Of a stretch of DNA of 64,000 nt, positions 1-7,695 are shown in pieces. The position numbers and the translations under genes are program-made. This DNA is from Candidatus Ideonella esbjergensis (GTDB taxonomy: Bacteria; Pseudomonadota; Gammaproteobacteria; Burkholderiales; Burkholderiaceae_C), in assembly GCA_016710065.1 (NCBI GenBank), contig JADJLP010000013.1, forward strand, positions 248,001 to 312,000, written 5' to 3'. Positions within the stretch are counted from its first letter, which is position 1. Each line of letters opens with the position of its first letter. The notes below the pieces were generated by a model. That model did not search any database. It was not told the DNA's origin and worked only from the letters and a program-made list of their open reading frames with translations.

Positions 1-143
1 CACACCTGTGCCGACAGCCGCTCCAGCGTCACCCGGGGCCCTGGGCAACTCCCGCCAGCCCACGCCGCGGTAGGCCACTGCATCGCCAATACCGCCAGCC
101 CGCACAGCCAGCGCCCAAGGCGCCGGGAAAACCCCTGTGTCAA
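1..143 (-). CDS. secreted protein, N-terminal fragment (runs off window)
   Basis: An open frame on the minus strand enters the window edge. Its N-terminus reads like a signal peptide: an RRLGRW basic stretch, a hydrophobic run and an Ala-Trp-Ala cleavage region followed by GGSCPGP. The TTG at 143 is the nearest plausible start, but the frame stays open further upstream and no strong ribosome-binding site is visible, so the start is uncertain. It is divergent from the PqqB-like gene. It may belong to the same alcohol-oxidation locus. Too little is visible to name it. Confidence 0.3.
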   Translation of the reverse strand, partial: MTQGFSRRLGRWLCGLAVLAMQWPTAAWAGGSCPGPRVTLERLSAQV

Positions 144-367
144 CTTCGGACGCTGTGCGGCTGCGGTGTCCCGGCCACGGCGCGCTGCCTGCGGGTTAAC
201 GGCCAAATCAAGCGGTTCGCGGGCGTACCGTGGTGCCAAGACCTGCGGGCATGTGTCTTGCACCGTCGGTGCCACATGCCACACACCGTTTCCCCGATAG
301 AGCATCTGTCTCTGCATACACCGCATCTTGCCGCAGGGCCCCAAGTTGGGGTGGCTAGGGTGTCTTC

Positions 368-1174
368 ATGAAGCTGATCGTGTTGCGCGGCGGGCCGGCG
401 TTGGCTGCAGCGGCCCCCTTGCCGAAAAGCCCCCTGGCCGAGCCGGCCACCACCAGCCGCCACGGCGCGCTGGCCTTGTCCGATCAGGGTGAGCAATGGG
501 TGCTGCTGAACATTGCACCCAATGTGGCCAGCCAGTTGCAAAGCGACCCTGCACTCTGTGGCCACCAGGGCTTGCAGCAGGGCGAGGTGCGCACGGTGCT
601 GCTCACCGATGCGCAGGTGGACCACATCGGTGGTCTGCTGAGCCTGCGCGACGGCCCGCCCATCAACCTGTACGCCACGCCGGCGGTGTTCGAGGTTTTG
701 AGCCAGACCATGCCGGTGCTGCAGATGCTGCAGCAGTTTTGCGGCGTGCACTGGCATGTCATTCCGGTGGCGGGCGAAACGCTGTCGGCCACCTTCCGAG
801 TGGCGGCCCTGCCCGAATTGGAGTTCACCGCGCTGGCCACCGACAGCCCTGTGCCCCGCGGCCTGGGCGCGTTGGAGGTGCCGGCCAGCACCGGCCTGTC
901 CATCGCCCTGGCCGTGCGCGACCCCCGCACCGGCCAGCGCCTGTTTTGCGCACCCGGCGCGCAAGCCCTGGGCGCGGCCCCCTACGACTGGCTGTGCAGC
1001 GCCGACTGCGTGCTGCTGGACGAGCACACCACCTGGCCTGAAGCGGCCGTCAACGAGGCCGAGGCCTGGCTTGCGCAGCGCAAGGTGCTGTTCGGTGACG
1101 CGCCCACGCTGTCAAACCCTGGCAATGCCGGGGGCTTTGAAGCTGCCCGCGATGGTATGGTCATTGAACTCTGA
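368..1174 (+). CDS. PqqB-like metallo-beta-lactamase-fold protein
   Basis: This 268-residue protein resembles PqqB, the PQQ-biosynthesis hydrolase of the metallo-beta-lactamase fold. It has a WVLLN segment followed by the metal-site-like TDAQVDHIGGLLSL stretch, in the order known for PqqB (which has TDGQIDH). It lacks the N-terminal PqqB signature GGGFPQWNC with its zinc-binding cysteines, having an Ala/Pro-rich stretch instead, and it is about 30 residues shorter than usual. It therefore looks like a diverged paralogue rather than the biosynthetic enzyme. It heads a plus-strand run of quinoprotein-associated ABC transporter genes. Function is inferred from family and context. Confidence 0.7.
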   Translation: MKLIVLRGGPALAAAAPLPKSPLAEPATTSRHGALALSDQGEQWVLLNIAPNVASQLQSDPALCGHQGLQQGEVRTVLLTDAQVDHIGGLLSLRDGPPINLYATPAVFEVLSQTMPVLQMLQQFCGVHWHVIPVAGETLSATFRVAALPELEFTALATDSPVPRGLGALEVPASTGLSIALAVRDPRTGQRLFCAPGAQALGAAPYDWLCSADCVLLDEHTTWPEAAVNEAEAWLAQRKVLFGDAPTLSNPGNAGGFEAARDGMVIEL

Positions 1175-1192
1175 CCCTGGGTTGTTGCGCTG

Positions 1193-1906
1193 ATGCTGGA
1201 AGTACAGAACCTGACCAAACGCTACGGCGAACGTGCTGCGCTGAACGGCCTGACGCTGGCCATCCCGTCGGGTCAGTTCGTGGCCTTGCTGGGCCCCAAC
1301 GGCGCGGGCAAGTCCACGCTGTTCCAGGTGCTCACCGGCCTGTTCGTGGCCGACGAGGGCGAGGTGAGCGTGGCGGGCGAATCGCTGCGCCGCACCGCCG
1401 TCAAGGCCTTGAAGCACATCGGCGTGGTGTTCCAGCAAATGTCGCTCGATCTGGATCTGTCGGTGCGCCGCAACCTGCAGTTCCATGCCGACCTGCACGG
1501 CCTGCCGCGCGCCACCGCCAAGGAACGCATTGCGCTGGGCTGCGAGGCGCTGGGCACCACGGCCGACCTGGACCGGCCCGTGCGCGAGCTCTCGGGCGGC
1601 AACCGCCGCAAGGTGGAGCTGGTGCGCGCCCTGCTGCACCGCCCGGCCGTGCTGCTGATGGACGAACCCACCGTGGGCCTGGACCCCAAGTCGCGCCGCG
1701 ATTTGATGGCCGCGGTGCGCGCCGACGTGGCCGCGCGCCAGACCAGCGTGCTGTGGGCTACCCATTTGGTGGAAGAGGCAGAGGCGGCCGACCGCGTGCT
1801 GGTGTTGCACAAAGGCAAGCTGCTGGCCGATGGCACGCCCAAGAGCGTGGCGGAACAATTGGGCAGCGCTGAACTCGAAGAGGCCTTCATCCGCGCCACT
1901 GCCTGA
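1193..1906 (+). CDS. ABC transporter ATP-binding protein, PQQ/alcohol dehydrogenase-associated
   Basis: A 237-residue ABC ATPase with Walker A GPNGAGKST (residues 34-42), signature LSGGNRRK (about 133-140) and Walker B LLMDEPT (154-160). It drives an ABC-2-type exporter; the matching permease is at 4234. The order ATPase, beta-propeller, binding protein, permease is the one known from ped-like PQQ-dependent alcohol-oxidation loci of pseudomonads and betaproteobacteria. The gene starts 18 bases after the PqqB-like gene and is probably co-transcribed. The substrate of this transporter family is not established. Confidence 0.85.
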   Translation: MLEVQNLTKRYGERAALNGLTLAIPSGQFVALLGPNGAGKSTLFQVLTGLFVADEGEVSVAGESLRRTAVKALKHIGVVFQQMSLDLDLSVRRNLQFHADLHGLPRATAKERIALGCEALGTTADLDRPVRELSGGNRRKVELVRALLHRPAVLLMDEPTVGLDPKSRRDLMAAVRADVAARQTSVLWATHLVEEAEAADRVLVLHKGKLLADGTPKSVAEQLGSAELEEAFIRATA

Positions 1907-1954
1907 GCGCATAAACCGAGCGCGGCGACCCGCGCCCAACCACAAGGAGACTTC

Positions 1955-2941
1955 ATGACCCGTTCTGCATCCCGCCGCGTGGCCGCCGTGTTGGCCGGCG
2001 CCACCATGGCCCTGCTCAGCCAAGCCGCCGCCGCGCAGGGCGTGGCCTGGGTGAGCAGCGAGAAAGACAACGCGCTGACGCTGATCGACATGGACAAGCT
2101 CAGCGTCATCGGCAGCGTCAAGACCTGCAAGCGCCCGCGCCACCTACGTCTGGCGCCCGGCGGCAAGACGCTGATGACCGCCTGCGGCGACTCGCACCAG
2201 GCCGACATCATCGACGTGGCGTCGCGCAAGTCGGTGGGCAAGCTGCCGCTGGGCGAAGATCCCGAGGCCTTCGATCTCTCCCCCGACGGCAAAACGCTCT
2301 ATGTGAGCAACGAGGAAGACGGCGAGCTGGGCATCGTTGACGTGGCCAGCGGCAAGCGCAGCAAGGCCGTGAAGGTGGGCGAAGAACCCGAAGGCGTGCT
2401 GGCCTCACCCGATGGCAAGGTGGTCTACGTCACTTCCGAGGTGGCCAGCCTGGTTCACGTGGTGGACCCGGCCGCCGGCAAGGTGTTGAAGAACATCACG
2501 GTGGGCAAGCGCCCGCGCCGCTTTGCGCTCACACCCGATGGCTCGCAGCTGTGGGTCACCAACGAGCTGGGCGCCGGTGTCACCGTGCTCTCCACCAAAG
2601 ACTACAGCGTCATCGGCACGGTCAAGTTCGAGATCAAGGGCGTGCGGGCGCAAGACATCACGCCCGTGGGTATCGCCATGACCCGTGACGGCAAGCGCGC
2701 CTTTGTCACCCTGGGCCAGGCCAACCAGGTGGCCTTTGTGGACGTGGCCACGCGCCAGGTGACCCACAACGTGCTGGTGGGCAAGCGGGCCTGGAACGTG
2801 AGCCTGAACAAGGCCGAGAACCGGCTGTGGGTGGTGAACGGTTTGTCGGACGACGTGACCGTGATCGACGTGGCCTCAGCCAAGGCGCTCAAGAGCATCC
2901 CGGTGGGGCGCGTGCCGTACGGCGCGCTGCTGGTCGAATGA
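1955..2941 (+). CDS. YVTN beta-propeller protein, PQQ-dependent catabolism associated
   Basis: A 328-residue exported protein with a signal peptide (about residues 1-28, ending AAAAQG) followed by repeated YVTN/WVTN-type blades such as YVSNEEDGELGIVDVASG and WVTNELGAGVTVL. It belongs to the single-propeller periplasmic proteins found beside quinoprotein alcohol dehydrogenases. AAGGAGA lies just upstream of the ATG. The stop overlaps the next start (ATGA at 2938-2941), indicating translational coupling. A scaffold or binding role in the periplasm is inferred; no catalytic motif is evident. Confidence 0.85.
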   Translation: MTRSASRRVAAVLAGATMALLSQAAAAQGVAWVSSEKDNALTLIDMDKLSVIGSVKTCKRPRHLRLAPGGKTLMTACGDSHQADIIDVASRKSVGKLPLGEDPEAFDLSPDGKTLYVSNEEDGELGIVDVASGKRSKAVKVGEEPEGVLASPDGKVVYVTSEVASLVHVVDPAAGKVLKNITVGKRPRRFALTPDGSQLWVTNELGAGVTVLSTKDYSVIGTVKFEIKGVRAQDITPVGIAMTRDGKRAFVTLGQANQVAFVDVATRQVTHNVLVGKRAWNVSLNKAENRLWVVNGLSDDVTVIDVASAKALKSIPVGRVPYGALLVE

Positions 2942-4107
2942 AGCGCGTCCCTCAGCTGCTGTGCTTGGCGTTCGCAGCGGCTGGCGCCACCGCTGCGCCA
3001 TTCAAAGTCACGCTACTCGCCCCGGCCGACGACCCGCGCCTGGACCGCGCGCGGGTGGAGCGCGGCTACTTCGGCCACCCCACCGGTCCCGTGGCCGACG
3101 GCCTGCAGATGGCGCTGAAGGACAGTCAGCTGGAGTTGGACGCAGCCGGCGCCAGTCTGGCGCTGGACGTGGTGAACGTGGCCAGTGCTGCCGAGGCCAA
3201 GGCCGCAGCGGCCAAGGCCGAGAAAGCCGGCCACACGGCAGTGGTGACTGACCTGCCGGCCGACTGGACCCTGGCCGTGGCCGACGCCGTGAAGCTGCCG
3301 GTGCTGAACGTGGGCAATGCCGACAACCGATTGCGCGAGAAAGACTGCCGCGCCCGCCTCTACCACCTGCTGCCCAGCGAGCGCATGCGTGCCGACGCGC
3401 TGGCGCAGACACTGGCCGCCTCGCGCTGGAACCAGGTGCTGCTGCTCACGGGTTCGGCCCCTGAAGACGCCGCCCGCATCGAGGTGGCACAAGCCGCCAT
3501 CAAGCGCTATGGCCTCAAGCTCACCGCCACCAAGCCCTTCAAGCTCAGCACCGACCCGCGCGAGCGCGACCTGGCCAACCTGCGATTGCTCACGGGCTCC
3601 ACCAACGCGGGCACCTACGACGTGGTGTGGGTGGTGGACAGCGACGGCGAGTTCGCCCGCAGCCTGCCCTACCGCACCGTGCTGCCGCGCCCGGTGGTGG
3701 GCGATGCGGGCCTGACCGCGCTGGCCTGGCACCCGCAGTTCGAGCGCTTTGGCGCGCCGCAGGTGACGCGCCGCTTTGCGCGCGGCGCGGGCGGCCGGCT
3801 GATGCAATCGGCCGATTGGTCGGCCTGGATGGCCGGTAAGGCCCTGGCCGCAGCCGCCATGGCCCAACCCAAAGGCAATGCGGCAGCCTTCGCCACAGCG
3901 CTGGCCACTGTGGACGTGGACGGCTCCAAGGGCGTGACCATGGGCTTTCGGCCCTGGGATGGCCAACTGCGCCAGCGCATGTTGCTGACCGACGGGCAGG
4001 GCGTGGTGGCCATGGCCCCGGCCGACGGCATCCTGCACCCCAGGAACACGCTGGACACCCTGGGTGCCGACGCGCCCGAGAAGCTGTGCAAGGCGCGCAG
4101 CCAGTAA
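2938..4107 (+). CDS. ABC transporter substrate-binding protein, PQQ alcohol dehydrogenase system
   Basis: A 389-residue periplasmic binding protein of the branched-chain amino-acid receptor type. The signal peptide MKRVPQLLCLAFAAAGATAA is followed by a TLLAP strand and two alpha/beta lobes. It matches in position and shape the binding protein of ped-like alcohol-oxidation ABC systems. The ATG at 2938 overlaps the preceding stop; a longer open frame upstream would run inside the propeller gene and is rejected. The ligand is unknown. Confidence 0.8.
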   Translation: MKRVPQLLCLAFAAAGATAAPFKVTLLAPADDPRLDRARVERGYFGHPTGPVADGLQMALKDSQLELDAAGASLALDVVNVASAAEAKAAAAKAEKAGHTAVVTDLPADWTLAVADAVKLPVLNVGNADNRLREKDCRARLYHLLPSERMRADALAQTLAASRWNQVLLLTGSAPEDAARIEVAQAAIKRYGLKLTATKPFKLSTDPRERDLANLRLLTGSTNAGTYDVVWVVDSDGEFARSLPYRTVLPRPVVGDAGLTALAWHPQFERFGAPQVTRRFARGAGGRLMQSADWSAWMAGKALAAAAMAQPKGNAAAFATALATVDVDGSKGVTMGFRPWDGQLRQRMLLTDGQGVVAMAPADGILHPRNTLDTLGADAPEKLCKARSQ

Positions 4108-4146
4108 ACCTGCGACCTGCCCCATGAGAAACAGAACAAGAACCCT

Positions 4147-4215
4147 GTCATCCCCGCGCAGGCGGGGATCCACCAGCCCGCGCCCATGCTGGATTCCCGC
4201 CTGCGCGGGAATGAC
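4147..4215. repeat. pair of inverted REP-like elements
   Basis: Two inverted copies (4147-4172 and 4190-4215) of a palindromic unit of the form GTCATYCCCGC...GCGGGRATCCA face each other between the binding protein and the permease. Related copies lie at 17782, 18091 and 26326, with a half copy at 44331. The unit is a typical dispersed intergenic repeat of Burkholderiales and could fold as an RNA hairpin inside this operon. Confidence 0.85.
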
Positions 4216-4233
4216 AAGGTACCGAGCCCAACC

Positions 4234-5055
4234 ATGAGACACGCCTTCCAGGCCCTGTGGGCCATCGTGCAGCGCGAGCTGCTGAAGTTCATCCGCCAGT
4301 ACGGCCGGCTGGCCTCGGCCCTGGTGCGGCCGCTGCTGTGGCTGGCGGTGTTCGCGGCGGGCTTTCGCAATGTGTTCGGCGTGGCGGTGAACGAGCCGTA
4401 TGACACCTACATCGCGTATGACGTCTACATCGGCCCCGGCTTGGTGGGCATGGTGCTGCTGTTCAACGGCATGCAGAGCAGCCTCGCGATGGTCTATGAC
4501 CGCGAGATGGGGTTGATGCGCTTGCTGCTCACCGCGCCGTTGCCGCGCTGGTGGATCTTGTTCGCCAAGCTGGCCGCCACCGCCACGCTCTCGCTGGTGC
4601 AGGCAGCTGCCTTTGTGATCGTGGCCTGGGGGCTGGGCACCGAGCTGCCGGTCATCGGCCCGCAGACGCCCCAGGTGCTGCTGGCCACCGTGAGTGCCGC
4701 GCTGATGCTGGGCGCGCTGGGCCTGCTGCTCTCGGTGCACATCAAGCAGCTGGAAAACTTTGCCGGCACGATGAACTTCGTGATCTTTCCGATGTACTTC
4801 ATGAGCACCGCGCTCTACCCGCTGTGGAAGCTGGAAGAGTCTGGCGCCGAGTGGGTGTGGTGGATCGCCCGCTTCAACCCCTTCACCCATGCGGTCGAGT
4901 GGATGCGCTTTGCGCTCTACGGCAAAGACCCGGGCCTGGCGCCTTGGGTGGTGCTGGGCACTCTTGGCCTGTGTTTTGCGCTCGCAGCCTGGGGCTATGA
5001 CCCGCAACGCGGCTTTGGCGCGCTGACCAAACGCGGCCCCGGAGGACCGGCCTGA
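4234..5055 (+). CDS. ABC-2 type permease, PQQ alcohol dehydrogenase system (PedC-like)
   Basis: A 273-residue ABC-2 membrane protein with about six hydrophobic segments and the family-typical start RHAFQALWAIVQRELLKFIRQ. It pairs with the ATPase at 1193 and resembles PedC-type permeases of quinoprotein alcohol-oxidation loci. The ATG at 4234 lies just after the REP pair; a longer frame reading through the repeat from 4186 is rejected because its N-terminus would be encoded by the repeat. The stop overlaps the next start (TGATG at 5053). Confidence 0.85.
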   Translation: MRHAFQALWAIVQRELLKFIRQYGRLASALVRPLLWLAVFAAGFRNVFGVAVNEPYDTYIAYDVYIGPGLVGMVLLFNGMQSSLAMVYDREMGLMRLLLTAPLPRWWILFAKLAATATLSLVQAAAFVIVAWGLGTELPVIGPQTPQVLLATVSAALMLGALGLLLSVHIKQLENFAGTMNFVIFPMYFMSTALYPLWKLEESGAEWVWWIARFNPFTHAVEWMRFALYGKDPGLAPWVVLGTLGLCFALAAWGYDPQRGFGALTKRGPGGPA

Positions 5056-5861
5056 TGGATGCGATGAAGTGGTTGGGCGCCTTCGCGCGCCGGCCTAAGC
5101 CGGGCCAAGCCAGCCACGGCCTGCACACGCCACACGCCGACACCGAGCCCCTGTGGTTCGAATGGCTGGCGCTGGGCGGCCTGTTGCTGTTCGGCACCTG
5201 GCTGCTGGGCGTGCGCGGCGTGTGGGGCCTGCTGCTGCAGTCCGACCCCACGGGGCTGACGCTGGTGATCATCGTGGTGTTTGCCACCAGCACGCTGTGG
5301 GCCGGAAGCCGCAGCCGCGAGCTGGAGCGCCAGCGCCGCGCGCTGATGTCGCTGCGGCGGGGTGAGGCTGCTGTGCACAGCACAGGCTGGGCGGCAGAGT
5401 ATTTGCGCGCCATCGCCACGCCCTCGCGCGACAGTGCCGCGCCGCTGGACCTGCTGCTGGAAAGCACCCACGGCCCACACCAGACCGCCTGGTGGGTGAA
5501 CGCCATCCAGTTGAAGCTGGGCTTGCTGGGCAAGGTGATCGGCTTTTCCATCCTGGCGCTGCAGATCGGCCAGATGCAGAACTTCGACGCCTCGCAGTCG
5601 CAAGACCTGCTCAAGAGCCTCACGGCTGGGCTGGGCGTGGCCTTGCTCACCACCATGGTGGGCCTGGTGGGCAACATCCTGCTGGGCCTGCAGCTCACGC
5701 GGCTGGACCGTTTTGCCGACACCTTTGTGGCCGATTGCCAGCGGCTTGGTTTGAATGGAGCCCCCAGGCCATCGCAAGCGATGTCCGCCCCCCAAGGGGG
5801 TGCATGGGCCTTGGGGCGGCCCGGCGACCCATGCGGCCACGATGCTGCAACGCCAGAGTGA
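5055..5861 (+). CDS. ExbB/TolQ/MotA-like proton-channel family protein
   Basis: A 268-residue membrane protein with two N-terminal hydrophobic segments (about residues 33-60 and 63-80) and a later pair (about 150-175 and 190-215). The last segment, GLGVALLTTMVGLVGNILLGL, has the character of the ExbB/TolQ channel helix. The partner gene at 5871 begins like ExbD/TolR. Together they suggest an inner-membrane proton-driven complex. The final 35 residues or so are encoded by repeat-like DNA (see findings) and look like read-through of an intergenic element. Substrate and outer partner are unknown. Confidence 0.65.
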   Translation: MDAMKWLGAFARRPKPGQASHGLHTPHADTEPLWFEWLALGGLLLFGTWLLGVRGVWGLLLQSDPTGLTLVIIVVFATSTLWAGSRSRELERQRRALMSLRRGEAAVHSTGWAAEYLRAIATPSRDSAAPLDLLLESTHGPHQTAWWVNAIQLKLGLLGKVIGFSILALQIGQMQNFDASQSQDLLKSLTAGLGVALLTTMVGLVGNILLGLQLTRLDRFADTFVADCQRLGLNGAPRPSQAMSAPQGGAWALGRPGDPCGHDAATPE

Positions 5862-5870
5862 CCTTGCCCC

Positions 5871-6476
5871 ATGCCCAGCCGACGCCACACCCGCGAGCCC
5901 GAGGTCGATCCGTTCTACGACATGTTGTTCAACATGCTGATCGCCTTCGTGTTCTGCTTTCTGATTGCGCTGCTGGCCATGAACCCCAAGGCGCTGAAGG
6001 CAGGCGACATCCCATCGAAGGCCGAATTCATTGTCTCGGTGAGTTGGCCCGACCTGAACCCCAACGACATCGACACCTGGGTGCAAGACCCGGGTGGCAA
6101 CCTGGTGTGGTTTCGCGCCCGCGAGGCTGGGCTGATGCACCTGGACCGCGACGACCGCGGCCTGACCAACGATGTGATCGTGGTGGACGGCCACCAGATC
6201 GTGAACCCGCTGAACCAGGAGGTGGTGACCATACGCGGCATCGCGCCGGGCGAGTACACGGTGAACGCGCACTACTACGACAGCAAGGACGGCAAGCCGG
6301 TGGACGTGACCGTGTCCATCATCAAGGTGAACCCGCGTGCCGAGGTGGTGTATTACGGCCAGCTCACGCTGGCCCGCAAGGGCGACGAAGGCACAGCCGC
6401 GCGCTTCACCGTGCTGCCCGATGGCTCGGTGGGCAATGTCGCCACGCTGGCCAAGACCCTGGTGGAAAGACTGTGA
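5871..6476 (+). CDS. ExbD-like membrane anchor with periplasmic DUF2135-like domain
   Basis: A 201-residue protein. After a short cytoplasmic tail (MPSRRHTREPEVDPFYDMLFN) comes a single hydrophobic helix (about residues 22-40) like that of ExbD/TolR. The rest (about 45-200) is a beta-rich periplasmic domain with DIDTWVQDPGGN and IAPGEYTVNAHYYDS, which recall DUF2135-type immunoglobulin-like domains. It lies 9 bases after the ExbB-like gene. I know of no named system with this combination. Family assignment is by eye. Confidence 0.55.
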   Translation: MPSRRHTREPEVDPFYDMLFNMLIAFVFCFLIALLAMNPKALKAGDIPSKAEFIVSVSWPDLNPNDIDTWVQDPGGNLVWFRAREAGLMHLDRDDRGLTNDVIVVDGHQIVNPLNQEVVTIRGIAPGEYTVNAHYYDSKDGKPVDVTVSIIKVNPRAEVVYYGQLTLARKGDEGTAARFTVLPDGSVGNVATLAKTLVERL

Positions 6477-6503
6477 TGCGGATGTACGCATGAGGAACTG
6501 TTG

Positions 6504-6998
6504 ATGACTTTGGCTGTGGTGTTGTCGTTCGCCGTGCTGCTGCTGCTGCTTGCACTGGCGCTGCTGCATTCGCGCTGGCCGGGCTGGCTCAAGGGCTTGC
6601 TGGTGGCGGGTGTGGCGGTGTTTTATTTCTGGGCCGATGACGCCGTCCACAGCATGTGGGGTTGGCCAAGTGCCGACCCGCTGCCCGAGCGTTTCGTGCT
6701 GCTGGCCGCCGTGATCGACGAGCCCACAGCCAGGTCTGCCGGCGCGCTGTATGTGTGGCTCAATGCCATCGAGAACGGCAAGCCTGTCACCCAGCCCCGT
6801 GCCTACAAGCTGCCCTATGCCAAGGATCTGCATGCGCTGCTGAACGAGGGCATCAAGAAATCGCGCCAGGGCGTGAGCCAGATGGGCACCACCAGCCCCA
6901 AGGTGGGCAAGCGCGGCTTCTCGTGGCTGCGCCCTGGCAGCGACGAGCAAGAGATCAAGATCCGCGACCTGCCCGTGCCGCAGTTGCCCGAAAAATGA
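6504..6998 (+). CDS. membrane-anchored protein of unknown function
   Basis: A 164-residue protein. Two hydrophobic stretches (about residues 1-20 and 27-43) are followed by a mostly polar domain with the terminal motif EIKIRDLPVPQLPEK. I do not recognise the family. The ATG at 6504 is preceded at good spacing by GAGGA; an in-frame TTG at 6501 is less likely. The stop overlaps the start of the lipoprotein gene (ATGATG at 6995), so it belongs to the ExbB/ExbD-like operon. Confidence 0.6.
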   Translation: MTLAVVLSFAVLLLLLALALLHSRWPGWLKGLLVAGVAVFYFWADDAVHSMWGWPSADPLPERFVLLAAVIDEPTARSAGALYVWLNAIENGKPVTQPRAYKLPYAKDLHALLNEGIKKSRQGVSQMGTTSPKVGKRGFSWLRPGSDEQEIKIRDLPVPQLPEK

Positions 6999-7695
6999 TG
7001 GGCCGCCTGCTGGTTGCCGTTGCCGCCTTGCTGATGCTGGGGCCTGCTCGCGGGCGCCCAACAGCGAGCTCTTTCCGCTCGACCGCGGCCACCACTGGAA
7101 TTACGAGATCACAACCACCTTCGAGAACAACACGGAAGACCACGCCAAGCTGCAGCTCAGCACGCTGGGCAGCGAATCCATCGAAGGCGGCCGTGCCTTC
7201 CGCCGCCACAGCAGCGACGGCGTGGACTATTGGCTGCGGGCCGACGAGACTGGCATTTACCGCGTGGCCAGCAAGAGCGAGTTGGAAGCCGAGCCACAGC
7301 CCGACAAGGCGCCGCGCTATGTGCTCAAGCAGCCGCTGGCCGTGGGCACCAGCTGGCAGGCCAGCACCACGGCCTATCTGCTGCGCCGCAAGTCTGAGTT
7401 CCCCCCCGAGATCCGCCACACTCACCCGGCCGTGCCCATGAACTACAGCATCGATGCGCTGGCCCAGGCCGTGAGCACCCGTGCCGGCAACTTCAGCGGC
7501 TGTGTGCGGGTCAAAGGCGTGGCCACGCTCAAGCTCTTCGCCGACCCGGTGGTGGGCTGGAAGGACATGCCCATCACCACGCTGGAGTGGTATTGCCCGG
7601 GCGTGGGTCTGGCCAAGCTGGAGCGAAACGAACCCGCCAACTCCACCTTTCTCACGGGCGGCACATTGAAAATGGACCTGGTGTCATGGGACTGA
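6995..7695 (+). pseudogene. lipoprotein, frameshifted in the lipobox
   Basis: Translation starts MMGRLLVAVAALLMLG, a lipoprotein signal peptide. The reading frame is then lost at the GGGG run at 7039-7042. Adding one G restores a lipobox Cys (LMLGACSRAPNSE) and joins the frame to the intact remainder ending at 7695 (about 233 residues). The mature part contains WNYEITTTFENNTEDHAKL and later YCPGVGLAKLERNE. It is the fourth gene of the ExbB-like series and overlaps the TctC-type gene. Either a sequencing error in a G run or true inactivation explains the break. Function unknown. Confidence 0.6.

Noticed and set aside
4186..4233. Upstream start for the ABC permease inside the REP element
   Set aside because: The extra residues (LDSRLRGNDK) are the usual translation of the repeat and not part of the family.
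5055..6476. Zorya-type defence system (ZorA/ZorB) for the proton-channel pair
   Set aside because: The partner is ExbD-like with a DUF2135-like domain, not a MotB/OmpA protein, and no ZorC, ZorD or ZorE follows.
3013..7061. Very long antisense frames (3013-5007 and 4995-7061)
   Set aside because: They mirror well-supported ABC and ExbB-like genes in high-GC DNA, are low-complexity (His/Gln/Arg rich) and have no recognisable domains.
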